A stretch of 38,919 bases of DNA from Saprospiraceae bacterium (GTDB lineage: Bacteria > Bacteroidota > Bacteroidia > Chitinophagales > Saprospiraceae). Below the pieces are notes generated by a model that was not told where the DNA came from, made no database searches, and saw only the letters and a program-made list of their open reading frames with translations. The position numbers and the translations under genes are program-made. The stretch is taken from NCBI GenBank assembly GCA_020631355.1, contig JAHDHL010000045.1, forward strand, positions 1 through 38,919. The letters run 5' to 3'. This document shows, piece after piece, positions 14,942 to 25,500 of this stretch; positions within the stretch are counted from its first letter, which is position 1; the number at the start of each line of letters is the position of its first letter.

Positions 14942-17900
14942 TTATTCATTCACCATTGAAATAGGCATTTCAATATGCGGGTACTTATCTTGGATATCCC
15001 TCATCAATTCTATGGATGTCGATTTATCCCCAATGGCCGCAGTCATTGAAAGTCGGTCCAAAATACCTGCAACAATCTCTGCTGCCTCAGGTAATTTCAT
15101 TGCTTCTTTCCTCAAGAAAGACAATACCCTATTCTTCGCAGTTCTTCCTTTATTGACTTGTGACAAAACAGTGATGAAATAAAATTCCAATTGTTTTAAT
15201 TTTTCCAAATCATCAGAAGCAAATCTTTCCAGATAACTCGATGCGAATAATTGCAATTCCACTCTTGGATGCTGGCTTAGTTTCAGTAGATATTCCGTAC
15301 CATTTTCTTCCTGGAAATACTTCGTAATCAATTCCCTTCCGAAAGCTTGTACATCTGTTCTTACACTATCACAGATACTGACCAGAATTTTTGGTGTCCA
15401 ATCATTTTCCTTGAAGTGCTCCCTGAAGAAATCAAAGGCAAATACACGGGTATCATCCCATTTGGCATCCAAGACTCGAATAGCTTCTTCCCTTTCATAT
15501 CTCATCCTGCCAACGTTCTCATTGAACATTCTCCAGGAAATTTCCCTACAAGCCCGAATTTCATGATTACCCAAACGGATAATATTAGAAACACTCAAAG
15601 TATCAGCCGGTATATACTTGTCTACCAACACGGTACCCAATTCCTGAGCTTTGGTGTGTTCGGAATTCAAGAGACGGAAAATCTTCTTTCTTTCCACGAT
15701 AGCAAGGTGCTTTTCAAGATCCTGAGTCAATAATTGATAGGTATCCTGATGTACGCCCTCATAAGTTTCCTTTCTGAGTAACACAGGTACGAAATGGTTG
15801 ACACAATCCTCAGCAAACGAGGGGTGTTTTTCAGCCAACCTCTTAATAACCGGTCTGACAGCCTGTCTGACATCAGCAAGACGGGATGTAGCATATTTCA
15901 CCAAGTCTTCCTGCTTTCCTAACAATGAATTATCAGTATACTGCCCGAATAATCTCAAACCGACTTCCCTCAAATGTTGCTGCTTGGAATGCAGGAACAA
16001 ATTGAACAAATCACTCGGAATTTCTTCCACAGGCTTTTCATGACGAAGGATTAATTCCCCTCCGAATTTCTGATTCTCAACCAAGGAATGCTTCACTAAA
16101 TCGCGAATCACATCAAACCCGATTGACTTCAATAACTCAGAGAAATTCTTCATCAATCCATCCGCATGTTCCTTGACCTTAGGATTATCCTGTCTGGCAT
16201 TCTTCAAACCTAACATGTGAGAAATCACCCTACCAATCAAAACCTGCTTTTGGGCTTTGGTCAAATTTTGGGTAATCTTCGGCATATCCTCCTTCACCCA
16301 CTCACGAATGTCCGCAAACTGATGGAACATCATAGAAAGAATGAAATCCGTATTGGAGAAATAGAAGTTATAATTCTCCCCAATCCATTTCTTGGCCTGG
16401 TCCCTAGCTTGTTCTAACTGGGAACCCAACATCGCCAAAGCCAAATTCCTATTCGGATTCTTGGGATCATACTTCTCCTTGGCCAAATCCAATCCCCAGA
16501 GCGCAGTGCCCTTATGAATCTTATTGACAAAACGAGTAATCAATTCGATTCCAATCTTATTCTTAATCGGTAAGTAATCCTTGTGTTCCCTTAATGCACG
16601 CAAAGCGAATTCATTAATTTTGGCCACATTGGACTCGGCTAATAAGTGAACATATGCCTTTGGCATCTTGTCCCATAATTCAGGACAAGCTTCCTCCCTT
16701 TCTTTAGGAGCTGGCATACCCGGACGATATTCCCCACTGCACTTCCATCTTCTTCTATCCTTCATATACTCATATCGAGAAGAATTGGCATATAGAATAT
16801 AGTTCAAGAATAATTTATCGGAAAATGCATCGTAGTGGACTGTTTTCTTATTGTAGCGCCTGGTTTTCTGATTGAAATTCCAACGCACATCCTTAGATGG
16901 ACGACTATAATCCTTTTCGTCATAGGACAACAGAATACCTGCGGCTATCCTTACATAATCCAAATCCTTCTCGGCTGTCAACTTATTCAACCACTTCCAA
17001 ATCCTACGATTCATATAGGCTTTGGTCTTATTGGAATATGCAATCTTCGAATTGGGTTTCTTGAGCTCCTTATTGACATCAGAAATCCAACCTCCTGCAG
17101 CCCAAACACCATTGGAATAGGATGAAGTCTGGAACATATGCTGTTCCTTTTCGAATCGGTAGGCCAACATCCCGTACACTTGTCCATCTCCTCGGAATTC
17201 AGACAACTTGAAGATATTTCTTACTGGCTTGAAAAATGGCGGCTTGAAAGGAATCGTCTTCAGGGCACTCGTCAGGATAGGCCTTAATTGAGGATACTCA
17301 TCCACCAATAAATATATGCTTACCAAAAAATCGAATTTCTTGGTCTTTCTTACATGAATCAATTCATTGAGAACCGACTTGAACGAAGCAGATTGTTCAT
17401 CATTCAGCCTAGCCTTAAAAATCGGAGGCATCTTCGAAAGCAAACTATCAACAAAATCCGCCCTGGATTTACCTGAAAGCACATCCAGCATGATAGCCTT
17501 AGCCAGGTTTTGGATATAATCAGGATAAGCGCCATTTATATAATGACCCAATATCTCCACGGATTCATTCCCTGCACCACATCTACCCATGGCCCAAAGT
17601 GCAGAGTAAGCATGCATCACATCCCCTTTGTCATACAACTGTAACAGGAATGGAAGTGCATTTTTCAATCTCAACTCTCCTGCACGCCACATCACCCGAG
17701 TGATACTCCAGTTCTTCTTGGCTTGCGCAGCAGCATCCTCTACAGCCAACTTAAGGTGACCCAAAATGGCCTTTTCCCTTGCATCATCAACATCATCCAT
17801 GCTGACAGCAGTTGGTGCAGGACTGGCCTCAACAGTAGGCAATTCTACTTTTTCGGCAGCATCCTTATACCCTTTCTTGGTTTTATCTGCTACTAATTTT

Positions 17901-18094
17901 CTGAAAATGGCTTCAGCCTTGGCCAAGGACACAGGAGCATCTGTCTTGGTTCCTTCTTTCAGGTTTTTCCCTGTGCGGCCATATCTGAAATTGACTAGGT
18001 AGGTGTCGTTCCCGGCATCACATAAATCCACCTCATATACTTTGTCGGACTTGGTATCCTTAAAGTGGAGTTTGGTCTGTTTGACAAGTTTCAT
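14942..18094 (-). CDS. WGR-domain and HEAT-repeat protein of the retron system
   Basis: 1050 residues. An N-terminal WGR domain (about 1-80) shows VNFRYGRTGKNLKEGTKT (Y38-G39-R40, with Y in place of W) and SLAKAEAIFRKLVADKTKKGY. WGR domains bind nucleic acid in PARP and bacterial proteins. The rest (about 100-1040) is almost entirely alpha-helical with HEAT-like repeats, for example LRLKNALPFLLQLYDKGDV and RLADVRQAVRPVIKRLAEKH. This suggests a large solenoid for protein or nucleic-acid binding. No enzyme motif is visible. It is the first gene of the retron operon, with a promoter at 18138-18169. It may sense nucleic-acid ends and act with the SWIM protein (inference). Confidence 0.85.
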   Translation of the reverse strand: MKLVKQTKLHFKDTKSDKVYEVDLCDAGNDTYLVNFRYGRTGKNLKEGTKTDAPVSLAKAEAIFRKLVADKTKKGYKDAAEKVELPTVEASPAPTAVSMDDVDDAREKAILGHLKLAVEDAAAQAKKNWSITRVMWRAGELRLKNALPFLLQLYDKGDVMHAYSALWAMGRCGAGNESVEILGHYINGAYPDYIQNLAKAIMLDVLSGKSRADFVDSLLSKMPPIFKARLNDEQSASFKSVLNELIHVRKTKKFDFLVSIYLLVDEYPQLRPILTSALKTIPFKPPFFKPVRNIFKLSEFRGDGQVYGMLAYRFEKEQHMFQTSSYSNGVWAAGGWISDVNKELKKPNSKIAYSNKTKAYMNRRIWKWLNKLTAEKDLDYVRIAAGILLSYDEKDYSRPSKDVRWNFNQKTRRYNKKTVHYDAFSDKLFLNYILYANSSRYEYMKDRRRWKCSGEYRPGMPAPKEREEACPELWDKMPKAYVHLLAESNVAKINEFALRALREHKDYLPIKNKIGIELITRFVNKIHKGTALWGLDLAKEKYDPKNPNRNLALAMLGSQLEQARDQAKKWIGENYNFYFSNTDFILSMMFHQFADIREWVKEDMPKITQNLTKAQKQVLIGRVISHMLGLKNARQDNPKVKEHADGLMKNFSELLKSIGFDVIRDLVKHSLVENQKFGGELILRHEKPVEEIPSDLFNLFLHSKQQHLREVGLRLFGQYTDNSLLGKQEDLVKYATSRLADVRQAVRPVIKRLAEKHPSFAEDCVNHFVPVLLRKETYEGVHQDTYQLLTQDLEKHLAIVERKKIFRLLNSEHTKAQELGTVLVDKYIPADTLSVSNIIRLGNHEIRACREISWRMFNENVGRMRYEREEAIRVLDAKWDDTRVFAFDFFREHFKENDWTPKILVSICDSVRTDVQAFGRELITKYFQEENGTEYLLKLSQHPRVELQLFASSYLERFASDDLEKLKQLEFYFITVLSQVNKGRTAKNRVLSFLRKEAMKLPEAAEIVAGILDRLSMTAAIGDKSTSIELMRDIQDKYPHIEMPISMVNE

Positions 18095-18137
18095 CTAAGC
18101 GGCTTTAAAATTGTATTCTATCGTATCGTTGTCAACA

Positions 18138-18169
18138 TAAAGATACATCAAAAAAGTGATAAAATCAAA
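18138..18169 (-). promoter_or_regulatory. promoter of the WGR/HEAT-SWIM operon
   Basis: On the minus strand, TTTG (18169-18166), a 20-nt spacer and TATCTTTA (18145-18138), 43 nt before the start codon. The hexamer pair and spacing are identical in form to the promoter inside the ncRNA array, which suggests common control of effectors and RNAs. Confidence 0.6.
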
Positions 18170-18195
18170 ATTTTTAATCAAAAAAATTACAAATT

Positions 18196-18244
18196 ACTGA
18201 TACTCAATTATATGTCCTGACAGGACATATAATTGAGTATCAGT
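18196..18244. repeat. 24-bp perfect palindrome at the island edge
   Basis: Arms 18196-18219 and 18221-18244 are perfect reverse complements around a single A (arm ends ACTGATACTC and ATGTCCTG). The 49-nt structure lies between the divergent WGR/HEAT and TonB-receptor genes, about 27 nt upstream of the WGR/HEAT -33 box. It has no T tract. It could be an operator, a bidirectional barrier, or a hairpin related to those of the array. Confidence 0.7.
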
Positions 18245-18607
18245 TGGGTCATCAAATTAGGGAAAAGTCGAATATTCCGTACTCATATTCTATTTTTTCA
18301 TTATGCGAAAAGAGGAATTCACTAACCTCAAAAATGTTAAAATTCATACTCTTTCGAGCTATGTTAATTCAATGTAAACAAAAAACGGGTTCACATATCT
18401 CATTCCCTACCTTATCGTTCAAATAGGAAAAGTGTCGTAAAGTAGTCATTTCTCATGTCACAGCAGAAGTCAAAATGTCAATTAGGTGACATTTCGACTC
18501 CAATCAGATAACATTTAATTAATCTCTTTCCTGCTTTCAAATGACAGCCTATACCCCAAATTTGCACCAGATTTTACTGCAATTATTTTTAATTAAATTA
18601 CTCGGTT
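18245..18607. promoter_or_regulatory. upstream region of the TonB receptor with an inverted repeat
   Basis: 363 nt without a gene. An 8-bp inverted repeat AAATGTCA-N6-TGACATTT lies at 18473-18494. A further ATGTCA at 18455-18460 suggests an operator cluster for the receptor gene. I do not see a perfect -33/-7 pair; CAAATTTG near 18557 is a weak -7 candidate. Confidence 0.4.
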
Positions 18608-21292
18608 ATGAAAAAATCATTTTTTACAGTTTTGATGTTTTTGTGCCTAGCACTTACATTATCTGCACAAGGTAGCCTTAAAGGTACCGTTATGGATGAT
18701 GAAGGAGAGGCTGTCATCGGTGCTGCAGTCGTTCTGGACGGTACCAAGATGGGTACTGTTACGGAGTATGATGGTACATTTGCCTTTGGCAACATTGACC
18801 CAGGAACCTACACCCTTAAAATTTCTTATGTTGGATTCTCCGACATCAGTCAAGAAGTGAACATTAGTAGTGGAGAAACAGATTTGGGAACCATGACAAT
18901 GGAATTATCATCAATTGGTCTTAATGAAGTTGAAGTAGTGGCATCTGTTGCCATTGACAGAAAGACACCAGTTGCTGTTTCCACTTTGGACGGAGAGGAA
19001 ATTTCAGAACTTGTGGGTAACCAAGAATACCCAGAGGTATTGAGGAAAACTCCATCCATCTATGTTACGAAACAAGGAGGTGGATTTGGTGATTCCAGAA
19101 TCAATGTTCGTGGTTTTGACCAAAGGAATACTGCCGTTATGATTAATGGTGTACCTGTGAATGATATGGAAAATGGCTGGGTATACTGGTCTAACTGGGC
19201 TGGTCTTTCTGATGTAACCAGTAAGATGCAGGTACAGAGAGGACTTGGTGCTTCCAAATTGGCTGTGGCTTCAGTTGGTGGTTCAATCAACATTATCACT
19301 AATGCTGCAGAAATGGACAAAGGTATCGGTGTCAGCATGTCTTTCGGTAATGATATGTACCAGAAATACGGTGTTGTTCTTTCTTCTGGTTTGATGGACA
19401 ATGGCTGGGCTATAACTGCTCAGGCTACACACACTAGAGGTGACGGTTATGTGGATGGAACACAGTTCAGGGCTTATTCCTACTTCTTGTCCTTATCCAA
19501 GACATTCAACAAGAAGCACACCATCGCATTCACGGGTCTTGGTGCTCCACAATGGCACAACCAAAGAAATGCTGCAGGTAGATTTGACAACATCAATCTT
19601 CAGACATTCGAAGACAGAGGTATTCGTTTCAATCACCTTTGGGGTAACTTGAATGGAGAGGAATTCTCTTTCAGAAAGAATTTCTACCACAAGCCTAAGT
19701 TCTTCATCAACCACTATTGGAACGTAAGTGACAGGACGGATATCAAGACTTCCGCTTATGTTTCTGTTGGACGTGGTGGTGGAACAGGTCCTCGTGGAAG
19801 AATCGACAATGACAATGCTGGTAGAATATTTGATTCATTCAGCGGATTCGGCGAGGGTATCCACGACGAGAATGGCCAAATCAGATGGGATGATATCGTA
19901 GCATACAACCAAGGACAGAATGTTGATGACTTCGGTGGTGTAAAAGCGACTGACGGTGATTTCAACAACCTATACACAACGACCAGAAGTGGTGACGGAT
20001 TCATCAGGAGAGCTTCCATGAACGAGCACAACTGGACAGGTATCCTTTCTACCATTACACATGAAGTAAATGATAACTGGGATTTGGTAACAGGTATCGA
20101 CGGACGTTACTATGTAGGAAAGCACTACAGAAGGGTAGAGGACCTATTGGGTAACGATGCTTATTTGAGTACTTCTGATGTCAATAATTCCAATAATTAT
20201 ATCACTGACGAAGGTCGTGCTGATGGAAACGTCATTGCCTATAACAACGATGGTATCGTTGCTTGGGGTGGAGGTTTCGCTCAGGTTGAGTTCAACAAGA
20301 ACAACATATCCTGGTTTGCTGCGCTTACGGGTTCCCAGCAATCATTCAAGCGAATTGATTACTTCGCATATGATAGTAATGATGAGACAAGAGAAACACC
20401 TTGGGTAACTTCTTACGGTGGAACAATTAAGACCGGTGTGAACTACAACTTCGGAATCAACAATGTATTCTTCAATGCAGGTGTTACTTCACGTCAGCCT
20501 ATCTTCGATGATGTATTCGTTGGTTTCACCAATGATGTGGAATATGGTGTGAGAAACCAAAAAATCTATGCTACTGAGCTAGGTTATGGTTTGAGACACA
20601 AATTCGTCAATGCAAACCTGAACCTTTACTACACTAAGTGGACAAACAGAAGAATCAGCCAAGGTCTTGACGTAACGCTTCCTGACGGAACTGAGGTTGA
20701 GGGTAGAGCTATCTTTACAGGTGTAGCACAAAGACACATGGGTATCGAGCTTGAAGCTGAGGTTAGACCTATCAAGTATGTGTCCCTTGATTTGATGCTT
20801 TCAGTGGGTGACTGGGAATATGCTGATAACTTTGATGCTACCATCTTTGATGAGGATCAGAATGAAATTGGTGATGCTACCATCTATGGTAAGGATATCA
20901 AGGTTGGTGATGCTGCACAAACTACACTGAATGTAGGGTTGAACATCTATCCTGTCAAGGGATTGAAGATTTATGCTGATTACTACTTTGCAGACAATCT
21001 TTATGCTGATTTCAACATCGATGAGTCTCAGTTCTTGTCTCCGGGTGCTCAGGTGGCTAAGTTGCCATCCTACTCTTTGGTGGATATGGGCTTCTCTTAC
21101 AGATTGCCAATCAAAGCTGTTGACATCACTGCCATATTCAACATGAATAACGTATTGGATACCAAGTACATTTCTGAGTTGGAAACCAATATCGTGGATG
21201 ATGCCAATACTGAGGAAAATGAATTCATGAACAACAGAGGTTTCTATGGTTTCGGTAGAACTTGGAATCTAGGGTTGAAATTCAGATTGTAA
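18608..21292 (+). CDS. TonB-dependent outer membrane receptor
   Basis: 894 residues. Signal peptide 1-20 (MKKSFFTVLMFLCLALTLSAQ). A carboxypeptidase-regulatory-like beta domain follows (about 22-108, GSLKGTVMDDEGEAVIGAAV). The TonB plug (about 120-240) shows SRINVRGFDQRNTAVMINGVPVNDM and VGGSINIIT. A 22-strand barrel follows, closing with WNLGLKFRL. It imports a ligand across the outer membrane with energy from TonB-ExbBD. No SusD partner follows, so a SusCD glycan pair is unlikely. The substrate (iron chelate, cobalamin, other) cannot be told from sequence. It stands alone between the divergent retron operon and smpB. Confidence 0.92.
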   Translation: MKKSFFTVLMFLCLALTLSAQGSLKGTVMDDEGEAVIGAAVVLDGTKMGTVTEYDGTFAFGNIDPGTYTLKISYVGFSDISQEVNISSGETDLGTMTMELSSIGLNEVEVVASVAIDRKTPVAVSTLDGEEISELVGNQEYPEVLRKTPSIYVTKQGGGFGDSRINVRGFDQRNTAVMINGVPVNDMENGWVYWSNWAGLSDVTSKMQVQRGLGASKLAVASVGGSINIITNAAEMDKGIGVSMSFGNDMYQKYGVVLSSGLMDNGWAITAQATHTRGDGYVDGTQFRAYSYFLSLSKTFNKKHTIAFTGLGAPQWHNQRNAAGRFDNINLQTFEDRGIRFNHLWGNLNGEEFSFRKNFYHKPKFFINHYWNVSDRTDIKTSAYVSVGRGGGTGPRGRIDNDNAGRIFDSFSGFGEGIHDENGQIRWDDIVAYNQGQNVDDFGGVKATDGDFNNLYTTTRSGDGFIRRASMNEHNWTGILSTITHEVNDNWDLVTGIDGRYYVGKHYRRVEDLLGNDAYLSTSDVNNSNNYITDEGRADGNVIAYNNDGIVAWGGGFAQVEFNKNNISWFAALTGSQQSFKRIDYFAYDSNDETRETPWVTSYGGTIKTGVNYNFGINNVFFNAGVTSRQPIFDDVFVGFTNDVEYGVRNQKIYATELGYGLRHKFVNANLNLYYTKWTNRRISQGLDVTLPDGTEVEGRAIFTGVAQRHMGIELEAEVRPIKYVSLDLMLSVGDWEYADNFDATIFDEDQNEIGDATIYGKDIKVGDAAQTTLNVGLNIYPVKGLKIYADYYFADNLYADFNIDESQFLSPGAQVAKLPSYSLVDMGFSYRLPIKAVDITAIFNMNNVLDTKYISELETNIVDDANTEENEFMNNRGFYGFGRTWNLGLKFRL

Positions 21293-21316
21293 TTCATTGA
21301 CTACAGTCAATCATAA

Positions 21317-21350
21317 AAAAGGGCCCCGCCAATTCTGGCGGGGCCCTTTT
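21317..21350. terminator. bidirectional rho-independent terminator
   Basis: A 10-bp GC-rich perfect stem (GGGCCCCGCC 21321-21330 with 21337-21346) has a 6-nt loop and is flanked by A4 and T4 runs. It serves both the TonB receptor (plus) and smpB (minus). Confidence 0.92.
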
Positions 21351-21369
21351 CATTTCATGTCATCTATTA

Positions 21370-21843
21370 TCAATAACGTTCTTTCTTCGCCCTATCCATT
21401 TGACGCTTATCGTCCCTATCCTTGATTGTATTTCTCTTGTCATAGGATTTCTTACCAGTCCCCAATGCGACCAATACCTTTGCGAATCCCCTTTCGGTAA
21501 TATATACCTGATAAGGAACCAAAGTATTTCCTTTCTCCTTGACCTTTCGCTCGATTTTCTTGAGTTCGGACTTCTTCAGGAGTAATTTACGGAGTCTGCG
21601 AGGTTCATGATTGTAATGATTCCCATGGGAATACTCTCCGATGTACATACTTTTGATGTGTAGTTCTCCCTTGACAAAATAACAAAAGGCATCATTCAGA
21701 TTGACCAATCCCCTACGGATGGATTTGATTTCCGTTCCTGACAATACGATACCCGCCTCATACTCAGCAACAAAGTGGTATTCGAACTTTGCTTTCTTAT
21801 TGGTTGCCTTGATATCAATCTTGGCCTGTTCTGTCTTACTCAT
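21370..21843 (-). CDS. smpB: SsrA-binding protein
   Basis: 157 residues. It binds tmRNA and delivers it to stalled ribosomes in trans-translation. Canonical family blocks are present: NKKAKFEYHF, AGIVLSGTEIKSIRRG and NLNDAFCYF, followed by a lysine/arginine-rich C-terminal tail (KKSYDKRNTIKDRDDKR) that enters the mRNA channel. Length is normal. It lies 81 nt downstream of the LptC-like gene. Confidence 0.97.
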   Translation of the reverse strand: MSKTEQAKIDIKATNKKAKFEYHFVAEYEAGIVLSGTEIKSIRRGLVNLNDAFCYFVKGELHIKSMYIGEYSHGNHYNHEPRRLRKLLLKKSELKKIERKVKEKGNTLVPYQVYITERGFAKVLVALGTGKKSYDKRNTIKDRDDKRQMDRAKKERY

Positions 21844-21924
21844 GGTTATAGCTTGTAAGGTTCTCTTGTAGCAACCTCATTTCCTTTATTTTCGTTCAAT
21901 CTAAAGCATTGAATTCAAGGGCAA

Positions 21925-22524
21925 TCAATCATTCAACCCGTTCACCAGTCCATCGGATTCGAACTCTCCCAAAACAGATCGGATACGCCATTTCTTGAAT
22001 TCCTTATCGGACTCGAATCCGAATCCGAAGATATTCTTATCCTCTGTTATGATTTGGACCCACTCTGAGGTTTTCAGTTTCCCCTCATTCTCATACCAAA
22101 CCAATTCATCCGTGAGTAGGACATCCCCGTTGCCTCCTGCCAATACTACACTATCCTTGACAATCACGACAGGTTCCCTGATATTACGCCCCAATTCATC
22201 CTTTATGGTAATCGTTTTCTTAATGGCTTCCTTTGCTGTCAGTTTACTGGAAATCTTAAGGTTTTCACCGATAAAATCCATAACGATTCCTCCCTTGAAT
22301 TCCTCCCTTGGTCTAGCTCCTGCATATCTGAACAGTTGGGGTGTCCTCACGATAACCCTGACCTGAAAAGAATCGCTGTACATCATTTCCACATCAGATG
22401 CGATTTCTGTGGGCACATCCTCATAATAATCGAATTTCCTTACTTCCTGCAAATCATTCTCGCAGGAGGAAAGGAGTAGTATACCCAGGAAAATTGATAT
22501 GAATAAATAATTTCTATGTTCCAA
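21925..22524 (-). CDS. lptC: LptC-like lipoprotein (LPS export)
   Basis: 199 residues. A lipoprotein signal (FLGILLLSSC, lipid on the Cys near residue 21) is followed by a beta-jellyroll pattern: VEMMYSDSFQVRVIVRTPQL, then GGIVMDFIGENLKISSKLTA and WIRS-type strands near the end. This matches the Bacteroidota LptC family, the periplasmic bridge handing lipopolysaccharide from LptB2FG to LptA. Anchoring as a lipoprotein replaces the usual membrane helix. No other lpt gene is next to it. The call rests on fold pattern and length. Confidence 0.75.
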   Translation of the reverse strand: MEHRNYLFISIFLGILLLSSCENDLQEVRKFDYYEDVPTEIASDVEMMYSDSFQVRVIVRTPQLFRYAGARPREEFKGGIVMDFIGENLKISSKLTAKEAIKKTITIKDELGRNIREPVVIVKDSVVLAGGNGDVLLTDELVWYENEGKLKTSEWVQIITEDKNIFGFGFESDKEFKKWRIRSVLGEFESDGLVNGLND

Positions 22525-22538
22525 ATTCCTACATTAAA

Positions 22539-22575
22539 GAAGCCAATCAGAAAGGTAACGTTTCTGATTGGCTTC
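22539..22575 (-). terminator. terminator of the 1000-residue T9SS protein gene
   Basis: A 15-bp perfect stem (GAAGCCAATCAGAAA 22539-22553 with 22561-22575) with a 7-nt loop, starting 23 nt after the stop codon and followed by a short T-rich stretch on the minus strand. Confidence 0.75.
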
Positions 22576-22597
22576 TTGACAGTACGCTATCACAAAA

Positions 22598-25500
22598 TTA
22601 ACGTACGAGGGTAATATCGCCTTTATACAAGCCTACAAATCCATCCACGAAACGAATATTCATCCAATAGACGTATACTCCGGAATTCATTTCCTCTCCA
22701 TTCCATGTACCATCCCAACCATTGAGAAAAGCATCGTTTCCTGCGGGTAGATTCTCTCCTCGGAATACCAATCCTCCCCATCTGTCGTAAACTTCCATCT
22801 TATCTATCTGTGATGTTGCCGGTCCGCCATATGCTGTGAAGATGTCATTGGCACCATCGTCATTGGGTGTGAATGTATTAGGGATAAAGACAGGTCTTTC
22901 CTTGAGTACATTTACTGTGACTGAATCCACATCAGTACAACCTGTATCATCTGTGATGGTCAGGTAGTATGTCGTTGTTTCGAATGGTGTGGCTTCCGGT
23001 CTGAAACAATCCGTACAACTCAGATTATAGTCAGGGGACCATTCAATGGTTACGGGTTTGAACAATGGCAAATGGGACCCCTGAATCGTTACGGAATAAC
23101 CGAGATTCACTTCTAGGTCAGGCCCTGCATTCGCTACCAATTCCGCTGGCTGTGTAATGGTTGATGCTTCCGAATCCGTACAATCCAACCCATCCAATAC
23201 TGTAACATTGTATGTTCCTGCAGGGACATCCGTAATCACACTATCCGTTTGGAAATTCACCCCATCCAAACTATATAAATAAGGAGGATTACCTCCTGAT
23301 GCGTGCACCGTGAATTCTCCTGTGGCATCTCCGAAACATATTACATCCACCACATCTATCCCTGTAATGAATAACTCAGCAGGCTGAATGACTTCTATGT
23401 CACTTTGGGTGACACAACCATTGATATCCGTTACCGTTACGGTATAAAACCCTGCAACCAAACCCACTGCCACGGAATCCGTTTGTCCGTCGGACCATTG
23501 ATAAGCGTATGGATAAGTTCCTCCTGTTGTCGTAGGTACAATGGAACCGTCTGCTTCTCCGAAACAACTCACATCCAAGGAATCCAGTGTTACTTGTAGG
23601 ACATCAGGCTCCCCAACTGAAAAATCGAACTGTCCCATACATCCATTGGCATCCAATACATTAATGGTGTAACTTCCTGCAGGAATATTCTCCAAGGTAT
23701 TGGCACTTACAAATCCATTACCATCATTCCAATCAAATTGGTATGGAGGTAATCCATTCGAAATAATCAATTCTATACGGCCATCACTGAATCCATTACA
23801 TGAGGGCTCAAATACTGCATTCACATTCGGGTCCAACTCCAATTCCAATTCCCGCACTTCCAAATTCAAATCTATTTCGCAATCATTGGCATCCCTGATT
23901 GTAACGGTATAGAAACCAATTGGCAATCCTCCACGGAAATTATCACTCAAGACGAATCCGGGACTGTCATACCATTGGAATGAAAAAGGAGGTGTTGCCC
24001 CTGAAACGTTCAAGGTCAGTGTTCCATCCGAACCGCCATTACAAGTTGCAAGTGTCATTACCGTATCCACATCGAATGGTGGTGGTGAAAAGACATTGAA
24101 ATCAACAATCGTATCACAAAACTGATTGGTAACCGTCACGGTATAATCCCCTCCTGTAAGACCATTAATATCCTCGGTCGTAGCACCAGTACTCCATTCA
24201 TAGGAATTAATCGGGAAGGGACTCGTAACGGATAAGTCAATGGCACCATTGGGATCATCAAAACATTCCAACTCATTGGAAACCCCTGTAATCGCCATGG
24301 CATTATCCGTATCACAACAAGGGTCCACTATGATATTCTCAATGTGGGTTACAATACACCCCAAACTATTCTCAACCGTCAATACTACGGACTTGGTCCC
24401 AACAGAGTTATACGTCACTTGGTGCGGGCCCGTCCCTGAAGCTGTGGCAGGTGATGCATCCACACCAAAATTCCATGAGTATCCGACAATGGTTCCCAAA
24501 CTGGATGAGGATGCATCCGTGAATGTCAAATCACTACCGATACAAACCACATTATCACTATCATCCGTATTGAAACGCGCTTGGGGGCCCTCGAATTCTC
24601 CGGTACCGCCGAACTCTATCGAAAAACCATTCCCTGTGGATGTGAAGTTATTGACCGCTAGGGCATAACTCACACCAGCCTGCATATCCAAAGCGGCCAA
24701 CCAACTATCATTTCCTCCTCCACAACCGGGATTCTCATTCACATCATTCGATGTCTCATTCAATCCCGTCGGCCCCATACAGGGACTAGGAAAATTGAAA
24801 TCCCCTGCTGCCATACATCGCCTTACAATCTTCCCTGAACAATCTGTTACCCCATTGGGCAATTCATACACTACAAAATCCAAGTCATCCGTAGGATTAG
24901 TTGGTGTGAGGGTGAATGTCAATGAACCCGAAACACCACAAGTCCAAGCAAACCAAGTCGAGTTGGATTCCGAATTATCACCCAAACCTCCTAGACAGGA
25001 ATCAGCCAATTCATCGGGATTATTTCCTGCTCCTATTACGGATTGGACTACGAATGGTGATTTATCGCAAAGAAATGCCCTTGTACCACAGTCTGAACCG
25101 GGATTCACGGGGGGATTATAATTTGAAATACACAATTGGAATGTTCCAACAGCATCAAATCTTCCGTCCACTCTGATATAATAGGTCTGGCCGACGGTCA
25201 GACCACCCTTATACAATTCTTCGATACCATCATTCCCATTATCTGTCTCACATTGTAACTCATTGATCGTACCTCCACAATTTCCTCCATACAAGGAGAC
25301 TTCCGGTGCAGAAAGGGTTCCTCCGGGAGAAATGGATGTATTACCAATCACTGTAACCGTCACATCAGGTGCTACGGCGATAAAACTGAACCAGACATCA
25401 TGGGAAACATTCGTAACACAACTGGCACCACCAAATCCTGAGGCGGTAGCTGTCTCATTGGAAAACTCCCCTACTCCAGAGCACCAATTCACTACATTAT

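Noticed and set aside
9883-18244. Transposon or prophage island
   Set aside because: No transposase, integrase, tRNA attachment site or terminal direct repeats are seen; only hairpins mark the edges.
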